A DNA stretch of 64,000 nt from Barnesiella sp. (lineage in GTDB: Bacteria; Bacteroidota; Bacteroidia; Bacteroidales; Muribaculaceae): assembly GCA_014800945.1 (NCBI GenBank), contig JAAVFD010000027.1, positions 19,418-83,417 of the forward strand, given 5' to 3'. Positions 26,484 through 34,586 of the stretch are shown piece after piece. The notes under the pieces were generated by a model that searched no databases, had not been told where the DNA came from, and was given only the letters and a program-made list of their open reading frames with translations. The first letter of the stretch is position 1. Each line of letters starts with the position of its first letter. The position numbers were made by a program, and so were the translations under genes.

Positions 26484-26969
26484 ATGAGAAGGATGAGAAA
26501 AACGGACAGACAATTGCCAATAGCGGAGGCTCTTGAAATATTTGATAAAGCTCCCTATGTAACATTGTCATTGATAGGATGTGATGGTACAACTCCCTAT
26601 GGTGTCCCACTCTCGATTGTCAGAAAAGATGACAAAACATTTTACTTCCATTGTGCTGATGAAGGAGAGAAACTTGATTGTATTAATTCAAATTCAACTG
26701 TATGGCTATCCGCTGTTAGTAAGTGCTCACCGGCATTTGAACAAGAAAAAATGAATTTTACAGAGCACTATAGGTCAGCAATGGCAATGGGTACCGCTGA
26801 AATTGTGATAGATAGAGCTGAAAAAATTGAAGCACTCAGGCTCATTTGTGAGCGTTTTTTACCGAGGTATATGAATTTTTTTGAAAACGCAGTTGAAAGG
26901 AGTCTGGAAAGAACAACTGTAGTGAAGATTACTCTTACAGATTCTCCTATAGGCAAATGTAAGGAATAA
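26484..26969 (+). CDS. Pyridoxamine 5'-phosphate oxidase-like flavoprotein (Nim-like)
   Basis: From ATG 26484 the protein has 161 residues (a second ATG at 26493 is also possible). It shows the split-barrel flavin-binding pattern: MRKTDRQLPIAEALEIFDKAPYVTLSLIG, then YGVPLSIVRKDDKTFYFHCADEGEKLDCI, and MAMGTAEIV before a C-terminal helix. These features place it with the 5-nitroimidazole-resistance (Nim)/PPOX-like family. Some members reduce nitroimidazoles; most are uncharacterised, and resistance cannot be inferred here. Shared bidirectional terminator with the cupin gene. Confidence 0.85.
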   Translation: MRRMRKTDRQLPIAEALEIFDKAPYVTLSLIGCDGTTPYGVPLSIVRKDDKTFYFHCADEGEKLDCINSNSTVWLSAVSKCSPAFEQEKMNFTEHYRSAMAMGTAEIVIDRAEKIEALRLICERFLPRYMNFFENAVERSLERTTVVKITLTDSPIGKCKE

Positions 26970-26972
26970 AAA

Positions 26973-26992
26973 AAGTCCCGTTGCCGGGACTT
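26973..26992. terminator. Bidirectional terminator between Nim-like and cupin genes
   Basis: AAGTCCCG (26973-26980) pairs with CGGGACTT (26985-26992) around a 4-base loop. An A-run precedes it and TTCTTTAT follows, so it can end transcripts from both convergent genes. Confidence 0.8.
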
Positions 26993-27010
26993 CTTTATAC
27001 CGATAATTAA

Positions 27011-27340
27011 TCAAGCTTTCACTTTGGTAAGCATCACTTTTGAGTCGGATTTAGCATATACGCTATGTGGAACATTCTCTCCCATAAGTAAGAACTGCCC
27101 GGCTTTAACAGAGTGAACCATATCAATCATTGTGAATTCAATTTCTCCTTCAAGAACTGTTACCATAACTTCTGCAGGCGCAGTATGTGTGTCAAGTTTC
27201 TGGCCTGCTTTGAAGGCTACGAGGGTGGTGCCTCCATTGTTGTTGGAAAAAATATTTTTTACTCTAACTTTTTCAGTGTCTGTTTCAATCTGGTTGGCAA
27301 GTTCATAAACTTCACCAAATTTTAAATCTGTTTCAAGCAT
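27011..27340 (-). CDS. Small cupin-domain protein
   Basis: A 109-residue single-domain cupin. The first motif is visible as GQKLDTHTAPAEVMVTVLEGEIEF and the second as AGQFLLMGENVPHSVYA. Some metal ligands are altered relative to the G(X)5HXH(X)3,4E(X)6G consensus (THTAPAE keeps His and Glu; the second motif keeps PH). The family's ligand is unpredictable. Divergent from the TIGR04076-like gene with a 13/14 inverted repeat between them. Confidence 0.85.
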   Translation of the reverse strand: MLETDLKFGEVYELANQIETDTEKVRVKNIFSNNNGGTTLVAFKAGQKLDTHTAPAEVMVTVLEGEIEFTMIDMVHSVKAGQFLLMGENVPHSVYAKSDSKVMLTKVKA

Positions 27341-27384
27341 AGTTTTCTATATTTATAATTATGTATTTTCTAGTAAAACATTTC

Positions 27385-27430
27385 TTAATTAAGCTAAGTT
27401 CATATTATCACATTATCTAAGCTTAATTAA
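27385..27430. promoter_or_regulatory. Operator-like inverted repeat between divergent genes
   Basis: TTAATTAAGCTAAG (27385-27398) is inverted as CTAAGCTTAATTAA (27417-27430), 13 of 14 matched, spacer 18. It lies between the cupin start (27340) and the -7 box at 27474. Each arm includes a TTAATTAA core. A dimeric regulator binding both promoters is plausible. Confidence 0.45.
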
Positions 27431-27473
27431 AGTTTTATATTCTTTCATATTTGGCATACTGCACAAGGCTCAC

Positions 27474-27481
27474 TATTTTTG
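27474..27481 (+). promoter_or_regulatory. -7 box of the TIGR04076-like gene, close to the start
   Basis: TATTTTTG then C, exact match; 9 bases to ATG 27491, leaving a leader of only a few bases. Confidence 0.6.
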
Positions 27482-27490
27482 CAGATAATT

Positions 27491-27880
27491 ATGAATAGAA
27501 GAAAATTCTTAAAGTTATCTCTTGTCGGAGGTGCTCTTGCGCTTTTCCCGAGTAACATTAAAGGCATGGCTCTGAATTCAGCTCATCCTCAATGTCGAGT
27601 CAGTGTAGTGCGACGTAATTGCTTCGATGACCTTCAAAGTTGTTATTTGGATGATCCTGAGGCTGGCGGATGCACTATGTTTTCAGATGATTTCAGCGAA
27701 ATTCTTGCGCTGGGTGGTGAGATGCCCCATAATCTAAGGGGTAAATTTTGTGAAAAAGCGTGGTCTGCACTGTGTGCGGCAGTATCTGAAGATGCGGGTT
27801 GTTCATTCAGTGCTAAAACAACCCTTGCGTCTTGTGGCGATCCAACCCGACCCGTAATTTTCAAAATTGAATATCTGTAG
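27491..27880 (+). CDS. TIGR04076-like protein with an export leader
   Basis: From ATG 27491 the protein has 129 residues. The N-terminus NRRKFLKLSLVGGALALFP is a twin-arginine-type signal. The mature part CRVSVVRRNCFDDLQSCYLD, GGEMPHNLRGKFCEKAWSAL and CGDPTRPVIFKIEYL follows the TIGR04076 layout (VTVVKR...DL..., CxWAW..., C.DG.RPVIFKIE) with several family Cys conserved. Cytoplasmic members are the rule in my memory, so an exported version is notable. The in-frame TTG at 27479 overlaps the promoter box and was not used. Function of the family is unknown. Confidence 0.7.
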   Translation: MNRRKFLKLSLVGGALALFPSNIKGMALNSAHPQCRVSVVRRNCFDDLQSCYLDDPEAGGCTMFSDDFSEILALGGEMPHNLRGKFCEKAWSALCAAVSEDAGCSFSAKTTLASCGDPTRPVIFKIEYL

Positions 27881-27950
27881 AATGATAAAAAATACTCCTT
27901 AAATAATATATAATGAGAGGTTTTGCTGTAAGAATTTGAAAAATAATTGC

Positions 27951-27958
27951 TAATTTTG
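27951..27958 (+). promoter_or_regulatory. -7 box of thrS-infC-rpmI-rplT
   Basis: TAATTTTG then C, exact match, 62 bases before the thrS ATG. No T-box or other leader structure was recognised. Confidence 0.65.
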
Positions 27959-28020
27959 CAAAACTTTATGGTAAATAAAGTCAAGCTGTAAGGCATATTG
28001 TTGATTAATAATAACTTAAG

Positions 28021-29958
28021 ATGATAAATATAACTTTCCCGGATAATTCAGTCCGTCAGTATGAAGCAGGTGTTACTCCCTTGCAGATTGCAGAGAGTAT
28101 AAGTCCTCGCCTTGCTCAAGATATTCTTGCTGCAAGTGTAAACGGTCAGGAATGGGATATTTCTCGACCGATTGACTCCGATGCTTCAGTGAAATTTTTC
28201 AAATGGGAAGATGCTGAGGGTAAACACGCTTTTTGGCACAGCTCAGCTCATTTGCTTGCAGAAGCACTTCAGGAACTCTACCCCGGTGTAAAATTCGGTA
28301 TAGGCCCGGCTATTGAAAATGGCTTTTATTACGATATTGATCCGGGTGAGCATAATATAACTTCAGCAGATTTTCCGAAAATTGAGAAAAAGATGCTGGA
28401 GCTTGCACGTGCAAAAAATGACATAGTGCGTAAAGATATCAGCAAAGCTGATGCCCTTGCTATGTTTGGAGAAAGGGGAGAGGAATATAAGTGTGAGCTG
28501 ATCAGTGAACTTGAGGATGGCTCTATTACCACTTACACACAGGGTTCTTTCACAGACTTATGCCGTGGACCTCATATTGCCAACACAGCTCCGATCAAAG
28601 CAGTTAAGATAATGTCTCTCGCCGGAGCTTACTGGCGTGGCGATGAAAAGCGTCAGCAACTTGTGAGAGTTTATGGAATAACCTTCCCCAAGCAGAAGAT
28701 GCTTGATGAGTATTTGCAGATGCTTGAGGAAGCTAAAAAGCGCGACCACCGTAAACTCGGTAAGGAAATGGAGCTCTTTGCTTTTTCGCAGAATGTAGGT
28801 GCCGGTCTTCCTTTATGGCTGCCAAAAGGTGCTGCTTTGCGCGACAGACTTGAGCAGTTCCTAAGAAAAATTCAGAAAAAATACGGTTACCAGCAGGTTA
28901 TAACCCCGCATATAGGTAACAAGATGCTATATGTTACCTCAGGGCACTACGCTAAATACGGAAAAGATTCTTTTCAGCCTATTCACACTCCCGAAGAAGG
29001 AGAGGAGTACCTGCTGAAACCGATGAATTGCCCTCACCACTGTGAGATTTTCCGCGCATTCCCACGAAGCTATAAGGAGTTGCCCCTTCGTCTTGCTGAA
29101 TTCGGTACGGTTTACCGCTATGAGCAGAGTGGTGAGCTCCATGGTCTGACCCGTGTGAGAGGATTTACTCAGGATGATGCTCATATTTTCTGTGCTCCGG
29201 ATCAGATTAAGGAGGAATTCCTTAAGGTGATGGATATCATATTCTACATCTTCAAGGCACTGAAATTTGAAAACTTCGAAGCTCAGATTTCTCTTCGTGA
29301 TCCGAATAACAAAGATAAATATATTGGCTCAGATGAGAACTGGCATCTTGCGGAAACAGCTATTATTGAAGCTTGTGCGGAAAAAGGACTGAATGCACGC
29401 ACAGAGCTTGGCGAGGCTGCGTTTTATGGACCGAAACTTGACTTTATGGTCAAAGATGCCATAGGTAGAAGATGGCAGCTCGGTACAATTCAGGTTGATT
29501 ATAACCTGCCGGAACGTTTCCAGCTGGAATACACCGGTGCTGACAATGCCAAGCATCGTCCGGTAATGATTCACAGAGCTCCTTTCGGCTCTATGGAGAG
29601 ATTTGTTGCGGTACTTCTGGAACATACAGCCGGTAAGTTCCCCTTGTGGCTTGCACCCGATCAGGTAGTCATACTCCCGATCAGTGAAAAATTCAATGAC
29701 TACGCATTTGAAGTTGCAAAACAATTATCGCAGTCAGATATCCGTGCTACTGTTGATGACAGAAATGAAAAAATCGGCAAAAAAATTCGCGACAATGAGC
29801 TCAAAAGAATACCATATATGCTCATTGTAGGTGAAAAAGAAGCAGAAAATGGTGAAGTTTCTGTAAGAAAACAGGGCGAAGGTGATAAAGGTACGATGAA
29901 AATTACTACCTTTGCAGTTGATTTGACAAAAGAAGTCGAAGAAATGATTAACCAATAA
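28021..29958 (+). CDS. thrS: Threonyl-tRNA synthetase
   Basis: Class II synthetase, 645 aa, cytoplasmic. The N-terminal TGS domain (1 to about 60) is followed by the editing domain with HSSAH and, later, CRGPH. The catalytic core carries [10 protein letters not shown] (zinc Cys), a class II motif 2 ([18 protein letters not shown], 18 residues) and motif 3 ([11 protein letters not shown]). The C-terminal anticodon-binding domain ends VEEMINQ. It heads the classical thrS-infC-rpmI-rplT order; infC begins 8 bases after its stop. Confidence 0.98.
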   Translation: MINITFPDNSVRQYEAGVTPLQIAESISPRLAQDILAASVNGQEWDISRPIDSDASVKFFKWEDAEGKHAFWHSSAHLLAEALQELYPGVKFGIGPAIENGFYYDIDPGEHNITSADFPKIEKKMLELARAKNDIVRKDISKADALAMFGERGEEYKCELISELEDGSITTYTQGSFTDLCRGPHIANTAPIKAVKIMSLAGAYWRGDEKRQQLVRVYGITFPKQKMLDEYLQMLEEAKKRDHRKLGKEMELFAFSQNVGAGLPLWLPKGAALRDRLEQFLRKIQKKYGYQQVITPHIGNKMLYVTSGHYAKYGKDSFQPIHTPEEGEEYLLKPMNCPHHCEIFRAFPRSYKELPLRLAEFGTVYRYEQSGELHGLTRVRGFTQDDAHIFCAPDQIKEEFLKVMDIIFYIFKALKFENFEAQISLRDPNNKDKYIGSDENWHLAETAIIEACAEKGLNARTELGEAAFYGPKLDFMVKDAIGRRWQLGTIQVDYNLPERFQLEYTGADNAKHRPVMIHRAPFGSMERFVAVLLEHTAGKFPLWLAPDQVVILPISEKFNDYAFEVAKQLSQSDIRATVDDRNEKIGKKIRDNELKRIPYMLIVGEKEAENGEVSVRKQGEGDKGTMKITTFAVDLTKEVEEMINQ

Positions 29959-29966
29959 ACCTCTGA

Positions 29967-30563
29967 ATGGAGAAAAAACCGTTTGTACCGGGTCCAAGAA
30001 GACCCAATAACTCCGCTAATCCCCAGCAGAAGAGGGGAGATAGAAATACCGCCTCTAAGGATCCCTATGCTATAAACGAGCGTATTAGAGCTCGTGAAGT
30101 GCGTTTGGTAGGAGATAATGTGGAGACCGGAGTATATCCAATTCAGCAGGCACTTAAAATAGCTGACGAGCTTGGACTTGATCTTATTGAGATTTCTCCA
30201 ACCGCTGAGCCGCCGGTATGCAAAATTCTGGATTATCAGAAATTCCTTTATCAGCAGAAAAAGCGACAGAAGGAGCAGAAAGCTAAAGCGACTAAAGTTG
30301 TTGTGAAAGAAATCAGATTCGGACCTCAGACCGATGATCATGATTACAATTTCAAGCTTAAGCATGCAATCGGATTCCTTCAGGAAGGTGCAAAAGTTAA
30401 GGCTTATGTATTTTTCAAAGGTAGATCTATCCTTTTCAAGGAGCAGGGAGAAGTATTACTCCTTAGATTTGCCAATGACCTTGAAGAGTATGGTAAGGTG
30501 GAACAGATGCCGCTGCTTGAAGGTAAAAGAATGATTATAATGCTGTCACCAAAGAAAAAATAA
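29967..30563 (+). CDS. infC: Translation initiation factor IF-3
   Basis: IF-3 prevents subunit association and checks the start codon. [17 protein letters not shown] opens the N-domain; KCVRKE-type linker residues follow ([24 protein letters not shown]) and the C-domain ends [10 protein letters not shown]. The protein carries a basic, Asn/Pro-rich N-terminal extension of about 35 residues. The start used is a plain ATG, unlike the AUU of E. coli infC, where IF-3 autoregulates through the rare codon. Confidence 0.97.
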   Translation: MEKKPFVPGPRRPNNSANPQQKRGDRNTASKDPYAINERIRAREVRLVGDNVETGVYPIQQALKIADELGLDLIEISPTAEPPVCKILDYQKFLYQQKKRQKEQKAKATKVVVKEIRFGPQTDDHDYNFKLKHAIGFLQEGAKVKAYVFFKGRSILFKEQGEVLLLRFANDLEEYGKVEQMPLLEGKRMIIMLSPKKK

Positions 30564-30642
30564 AGCATATATCGCAAAAAATCGCGTGTCGATTAAATGC
30601 GTTACTCTTATAAACACGATTTAATTAACAAAACCAACCCAA

Positions 30643-30840
30643 ATGCCAAAGATTAAAACTAATTCCGGTGCCAAAAAGAGGTTCGCCCTTACCGGATCAG
30701 GAAAAATCAAGAGAAAACATGCTTTCAAAAGTCACATTCTTACAAAGAAGACAAAGAAGCAAAAACGCAACCTCACTCACTTTACCACTGTGGCTAAGAG
30801 CGACAGAGATAGCGTTCTTTCACTTCTCGCACTTAAGTAA
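30643..30840 (+). CDS. rpmI: 50S ribosomal protein L35
   Basis: 65 residues, highly basic. [20 protein letters not shown] and the KTKKQKRNL block are the L35 signature. It lies 79 bases after infC and 118 before rplT, the conserved order of this ribosomal operon. Confidence 0.98.
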   Translation: MPKIKTNSGAKKRFALTGSGKIKRKHAFKSHILTKKTKKQKRNLTHFTTVAKSDRDSVLSLLALK

Positions 30841-30902
30841 GCAGCGATTTTCCGCAATCCAGTTGTAAAACTCGTGATTTTATAAAAAAACAGTTACTAA
30901 CC

Positions 30903-30943
30903 GGATGTTTAGCACACAAGAGCAATAACAGCCGCTGACATCC
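30903..30943 (+). promoter_or_regulatory. Stem-loop just upstream of rplT, possible L20 leader
   Basis: GGATGT (30903-30908) with ACATCC (30938-30943), extended by TAGC/GCTG after a one-base bulge, closes a 20-base loop 15 bases before the rplT ATG. L20 represses its own operon in other phyla, so an autogenous site here is reasonable but unproven. Confidence 0.35.
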
Positions 30944-30958
30944 AAAAAACATCAAAAA

Positions 30959-31309
30959 ATGCCAAGATCAGTAAATCATGTAGCTTCAAGAGCTCGTAGA
31001 AAGAAAATCTTAAAACTCACCCGTGGTTATTTCGGCTGCCGCAGAAATGTGTGGACCGTTGCTAAAAACACATGGGAAAAAGGTCTTACCTACGCTTATC
31101 GTGACCGTAAGGACAAAAAGCGCAATTTCCGCGCTCTCTGGATTCAGCGTATCAATGCAGCTGCCCGTCTTGAAGATCTCAGCTATTCTAAGCTGATGGG
31201 TCTTATCCACAAAGCTGGTATTGAAATCAACCGTAAGGTGCTCGCTGACCTCGCTCTCAACAATCCCGCAGCTTTCAAAGCTATTGTTGACAAAGTGAAA
31301 AATGCCTGA
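30959..31309 (+). CDS. rplT: 50S ribosomal protein L20
   Basis: 116 residues. [48 protein letters not shown] and [22 protein letters not shown] are all L20 hallmarks. It ends the thrS operon, closed by a strong terminator that also faces queE. Confidence 0.98.
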   Translation: MPRSVNHVASRARRKKILKLTRGYFGCRRNVWTVAKNTWEKGLTYAYRDRKDKKRNFRALWIQRINAAARLEDLSYSKLMGLIHKAGIEINRKVLADLALNNPAAFKAIVDKVKNA

Positions 31310-31336
31310 TTAGCGGTCTGAACAGATAGTCTGATA

Positions 31337-31376
31337 AAAAATGCCCCTGCAAAATATTGTAGGAGCATTTTTTTTT
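31337..31376. terminator. Terminator shared by rplT and queE
   Basis: AAATGC-CCCTGCAA pairs with TTGTAGG-GCATTT (right arm ends near 31370), followed by about nine T on the plus strand. The A-run before the stem gives a T-run for the minus-strand queD-queE transcript. Confidence 0.8.
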
Positions 31377-31397
31377 GCACTCAAAGAATGCTTTCTA

Positions 31398-31961
31398 TTA
31401 TTTGATATCTAATAGTTTGTGAGTTTGTAACGAAAGGCGCCATTGTGGATTTTTCAAGATATACTCAATTGTTGCCTGCAATATATCCTGATTTTTCTTT
31501 TTATCACCGCAATCAAGTGGTTGAAGACAATATATCTCGGCCTCTACCTCAGGGATGAAAATCGGTTTTTCACCGTCATAAATTATCTTTATTTCATTTA
31601 CTCTTTTCAGAGCTGCCTTTTCAGACTTGGGGGAACATGTTATCCAGTCAATTTTTTCAGGAAGCTGGAGTGTGCCGTTGGTCTCTACTTGAATATAAAA
31701 ATCATGTTTATGAAGCTCTTCAATAAATGAGTTCGTAAGCTGTAGTGCCGGTTCACCTCCGGTTATAACTATGTGCTTTGAAGGGAATCTGTTGATTTCT
31801 TCAATAATTTCACCGGTGCTCATCTCTATATAAGGAGAGTGGTCCGTATCGCAAAAAGAACAGTTCATGTTACAACCGCTAAGCCTTAAAAATACAGCCG
31901 GCATACCGGTGTAATATCCCTCCCCTTGGAGAGAGTAAAATATCTCATTAACCCTTAACAT
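31398..31961 (-). CDS. queE: 7-carboxy-7-deazaguanine synthase
   Basis: Radical SAM enzyme making the 7-deazaguanine core of queuosine. FYSLQGEGYYTG is the family N-terminus; LRLSGCNMNCSFCDTDHS holds the three SAM-cluster Cys (CxxxCxxC). The GGEPALQ and VETNGTL motifs follow. I start at ATG 31961 (187 aa), which overlaps the queD stop by 7 bases; the longer frame would add 29 unlikely residues read from within queD. Confidence 0.95.
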   Translation of the reverse strand: MLRVNEIFYSLQGEGYYTGMPAVFLRLSGCNMNCSFCDTDHSPYIEMSTGEIIEEINRFPSKHIVITGGEPALQLTNSFIEELHKHDFYIQVETNGTLQLPEKIDWITCSPKSEKAALKRVNEIKIIYDGEKPIFIPEVEAEIYCLQPLDCGDKKKNQDILQATIEYILKNPQWRLSLQTHKLLDIK

Positions 31962-32296
31962 TCCTCGTCCTTGATATACGTGGCAATATTTGCAGTACTC
32001 TCTTCTACATCGACTTGAAAGCAACTGGGAATTTGATCGCATATCCACTTGGCTATATTTTCAGCTGTAGGATTGAAGGGGAGAAGTTCATTAAAATTCC
32101 CGTGGTCAAGATAATCATGAATAATCTCCTTGATATGCTTGAAATCAATCACCATACCCTCGCTGTTAAGCTCTTTAGATTTACAATGAACCGTTACTTT
32201 CCAGTTATGACCATGCAATTGAGCGCATGCGCTCTCATAAGGTAAAGACAGCCGGTGGCACCCGGCTATCTCCATCTGTTTTTTTACTATATACAT
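31955..32296 (-). CDS. queD: 6-carboxy-5,6,7,8-tetrahydropterin synthase
   Basis: 113 residues. Zinc ligands are seen in AGCHRLS and LHGHNW, and the catalytic Cys in SACAQLHGHNWKV; VIDFKHIKEI and PTAENIAKWI are also typical of QueD. It precedes queE in the queuosine branch, with overlapping stop and start. It follows the TlpA-like gene by 7 bases. Confidence 0.95.
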   Translation of the reverse strand: MYIVKKQMEIAGCHRLSLPYESACAQLHGHNWKVTVHCKSKELNSEGMVIDFKHIKEIIHDYLDHGNFNELLPFNPTAENIAKWICDQIPSCFQVDVEESTANIATYIKDEEC

Positions 32297-32303
32297 TCAG
32301 TTG

Positions 32304-33383
32304 CTATTTCATTAGTTCTGAGAAATCATCATAGAAAGTTTTGTCCTCTCCGACACAAATCTTTGCTATCCTACCGTCTGGATTAATAAGAATTTTAGTG
32401 GGATAACCGCTCACCCCGTAAATTATGGATGCCGGTTTTCCGTTCTTAGGCTTATTAAATAATTGAACCCAATCCATATCGTTAGCCTTAACGCACTTTA
32501 TCCAGTCTTCTTTGAGGTCATTACAATCTATGCCTATAAATTCACATTTATCGGAGAATTTTGTATAATTCTCTTTCATCTGAGGGACACCGATCATACA
32601 CCATTTGCACCATGAACCCCAAAAGTCAAGCAACACCCACTTACCTCTGAATGAACTTAGAGAGACCAAATTGTCATTCATGTCGGGAAGAATGAATTCC
32701 GGGGCATCAGCTCCTACTTTAATCCGTTCTTTAGCCGCCATTCTTTCGCGATAATTTTCTATCGTAGTTCTGTTTTGCCCATAAACCGGCGCAAAAAAAG
32801 CATCTTTGTGAGGTTCAGGAATGCTGTCAAAGTATTTATTCATGGTATCTATTGTTGCCTTATCCAAGCAATATATACCGAAATCATCATTCAAATGGTA
32901 TGGGAGGGCATTGTCGTAGCGTTTGCGCCACAAAGTATATATGCTGTCAAATGCTACCTTGTCATCTTCGGGTAAACTTCTAATAATCGCTTGCAGAGAG
33001 TCACCCAGAGCTTCGATTGCGAGAATATTAGCGGCAAGTTCTGACCCTGATACCCTCATATTACTTTTGTCAGATCCTTTAACGGTAAAAATAATATTCT
33101 TACCGGGAGGGGAGACTATCGGTCCACTGTTGCCGTTGAATAACCCCGGTCCCCAAAATTCGAATATCGCGCCATCATCCGGCACCGGAATAGTAGCTTT
33201 ACCTTTTTTTAGAGTAACAAACTGTTTGTCTGCTGGAAAAACTCTGTCAGCCATATCCTGAACATCATAACAATAATAGTAAACTGTATCATTATTTACA
33301 GCCGACTTGATTGTTATATCGTTTTTTGCAGAAACAGACAGAGTACCTGCAGAAACAATAAATGCTAAAATGAATTTGTTCAT
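32304..33383 (-). CDS. Secreted TlpA/ResA-like thioredoxin-fold protein
   Basis: From ATG 33383 the protein has 359 residues with signal peptide (NKFILAFIVSAGTLSVSA). Residues about 25-105 form a beta-rich region of the DUF4369 type. The C-terminal AhpC/TSA-thioredoxin domain starts VGADAPEFILPD and carries the active site FWGSWCKWCMIGVPQ (CxxC as C-K-W-C). Periplasmic thiol-disulfide oxidoreductase is the expected role. A GTG six bases upstream was rejected since ATG gives the signal peptide. It starts 11 bases after the C1 peptidase. Confidence 0.88.
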   Translation of the reverse strand: MNKFILAFIVSAGTLSVSAKNDITIKSAVNNDTVYYYCYDVQDMADRVFPADKQFVTLKKGKATIPVPDDGAIFEFWGPGLFNGNSGPIVSPPGKNIIFTVKGSDKSNMRVSGSELAANILAIEALGDSLQAIIRSLPEDDKVAFDSIYTLWRKRYDNALPYHLNDDFGIYCLDKATIDTMNKYFDSIPEPHKDAFFAPVYGQNRTTIENYRERMAAKERIKVGADAPEFILPDMNDNLVSLSSFRGKWVLLDFWGSWCKWCMIGVPQMKENYTKFSDKCEFIGIDCNDLKEDWIKCVKANDMDWVQLFNKPKNGKPASIIYGVSGYPTKILINPDGRIAKICVGEDKTFYDDFSELMK

Positions 33384-33393
33384 ACGCACTATA

Positions 33394-34569
33394 TTACACT
33401 TTGAGTTTCTTGCGGATTTCTTTAGGTATAGCGTCTTTATGAACCATAATATATATGGTTTTTGCCCTTACATAGCTCTCGCTCATATTAAGATAACCAC
33501 CATTGTCATTGCGATCTGTGCCCCAGGAATTCTTTGTCTTATAGTATTTTGTGCCATATTGATCTTTAACACTACCTGTAATGTGCATAAGGTGATCGTC
33601 AGTAGTAACAAATGTTTCATAACCATTTTGACGTATTTCTGGGGTAACATTTACTTCCGGATATATTTTCTTAAATTTGAGAACTTCTTCAAGGCGCTGA
33701 GCTTCATTCTTTTTCGAAAATTCAACGGAATCGTTCTTGGAGTATCCTGATAGGTCGCATACCTCCGGATTGATGGCAACAGCATTGACATGAGAAAAAC
33801 CTTTCTCGCTCACATCACCGTCCCAACAAACTGTATATCCATTTTTCAAGGCATAATCCATAGTAGTAATAAGATCATCCAGTGGCACATTGTATTGCTT
33901 AGCGTGCTCCCAATTATCAGGAACTTCCAGTTCAAAAGCCTTGTAGTATGGTTTGTGGGTGAAACTTGTTAGTTCAATGTAATCATCCATATTGAGTCCA
34001 AGTGATTCGGCAAATGATTTGGGAGTATATTCTTTGCCACGGTAGATGAATTTTTCGGGAACTTCTCCAAGATAGCTATCAAGTACAGAATTAACAACAC
34101 GGTCATACTGAGGAGAGCGCTTTTTATTTTTGACACCGGCATCAGCAACCGCATGAAGAACTGACATCATTTCGCCATGACTATGTTTACCTCCTTCATA
34201 GTTAATGCCGCTGTACACTTCCTCCGGAACAATACCGACTTGACGGTAAGCATTCATGAATGTGTGGCTGAGACTTCCTTGACCTAAATTACCTTTACCT
34301 CTTCGTAAAAAATTATCATCAATCTGGTTCAGCAGCTTCTGGCGCACAATAAACATTTCAGAAAGATCATGTTCGCCTTTACCGTTACGGAGTAATTCAG
34401 CTTCCATAAATGAGGTAGTTGCGAAACACCAGCAGGTTCCGCTGGATGCCTGGTTTTTTACCGATGTCACCGGAACATCAGTAACTGCTGTAAACTGATA
34501 ACCATCTTGAGCTGAAACAGAAACAGTTGAAGCAATAATAACTGCCAAACTCAATATATTTTTTTTCAT
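33394..34569 (-). CDS. C1 family aminopeptidase C (bleomycin-hydrolase type)
   Basis: Papain-fold peptidase of 391 residues with a signal peptide (KKNILSLAVIIASTVSVSA), so exported. The active-site Cys sits in ASSGTCWCFATTSF, the His in FSHVNAVAINP and the Asn in TKNSWGTDRN. MSESYVRAKTIYIMVHKDA is the usual end of Bacteroidota PepC-like proteins. The TTG six bases upstream was not used. It lies between the C69 peptidase and the TlpA-like gene with short gaps, so three secreted proteins are cotranscribed. Confidence 0.93.
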   Translation of the reverse strand: MKKNILSLAVIIASTVSVSAQDGYQFTAVTDVPVTSVKNQASSGTCWCFATTSFMEAELLRNGKGEHDLSEMFIVRQKLLNQIDDNFLRRGKGNLGQGSLSHTFMNAYRQVGIVPEEVYSGINYEGGKHSHGEMMSVLHAVADAGVKNKKRSPQYDRVVNSVLDSYLGEVPEKFIYRGKEYTPKSFAESLGLNMDDYIELTSFTHKPYYKAFELEVPDNWEHAKQYNVPLDDLITTMDYALKNGYTVCWDGDVSEKGFSHVNAVAINPEVCDLSGYSKNDSVEFSKKNEAQRLEEVLKFKKIYPEVNVTPEIRQNGYETFVTTDDHLMHITGSVKDQYGTKYYKTKNSWGTDRNDNGGYLNMSESYVRAKTIYIMVHKDAIPKEIRKKLKV

Positions 34570-34586
34570 GTTCAAATTATTTAGTG

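Noticed and set aside
31962..32048. Long N-terminal extension of QueE
   Set aside because: It is read from the queD coding region; ATG 31961 gives the conserved N-terminus.
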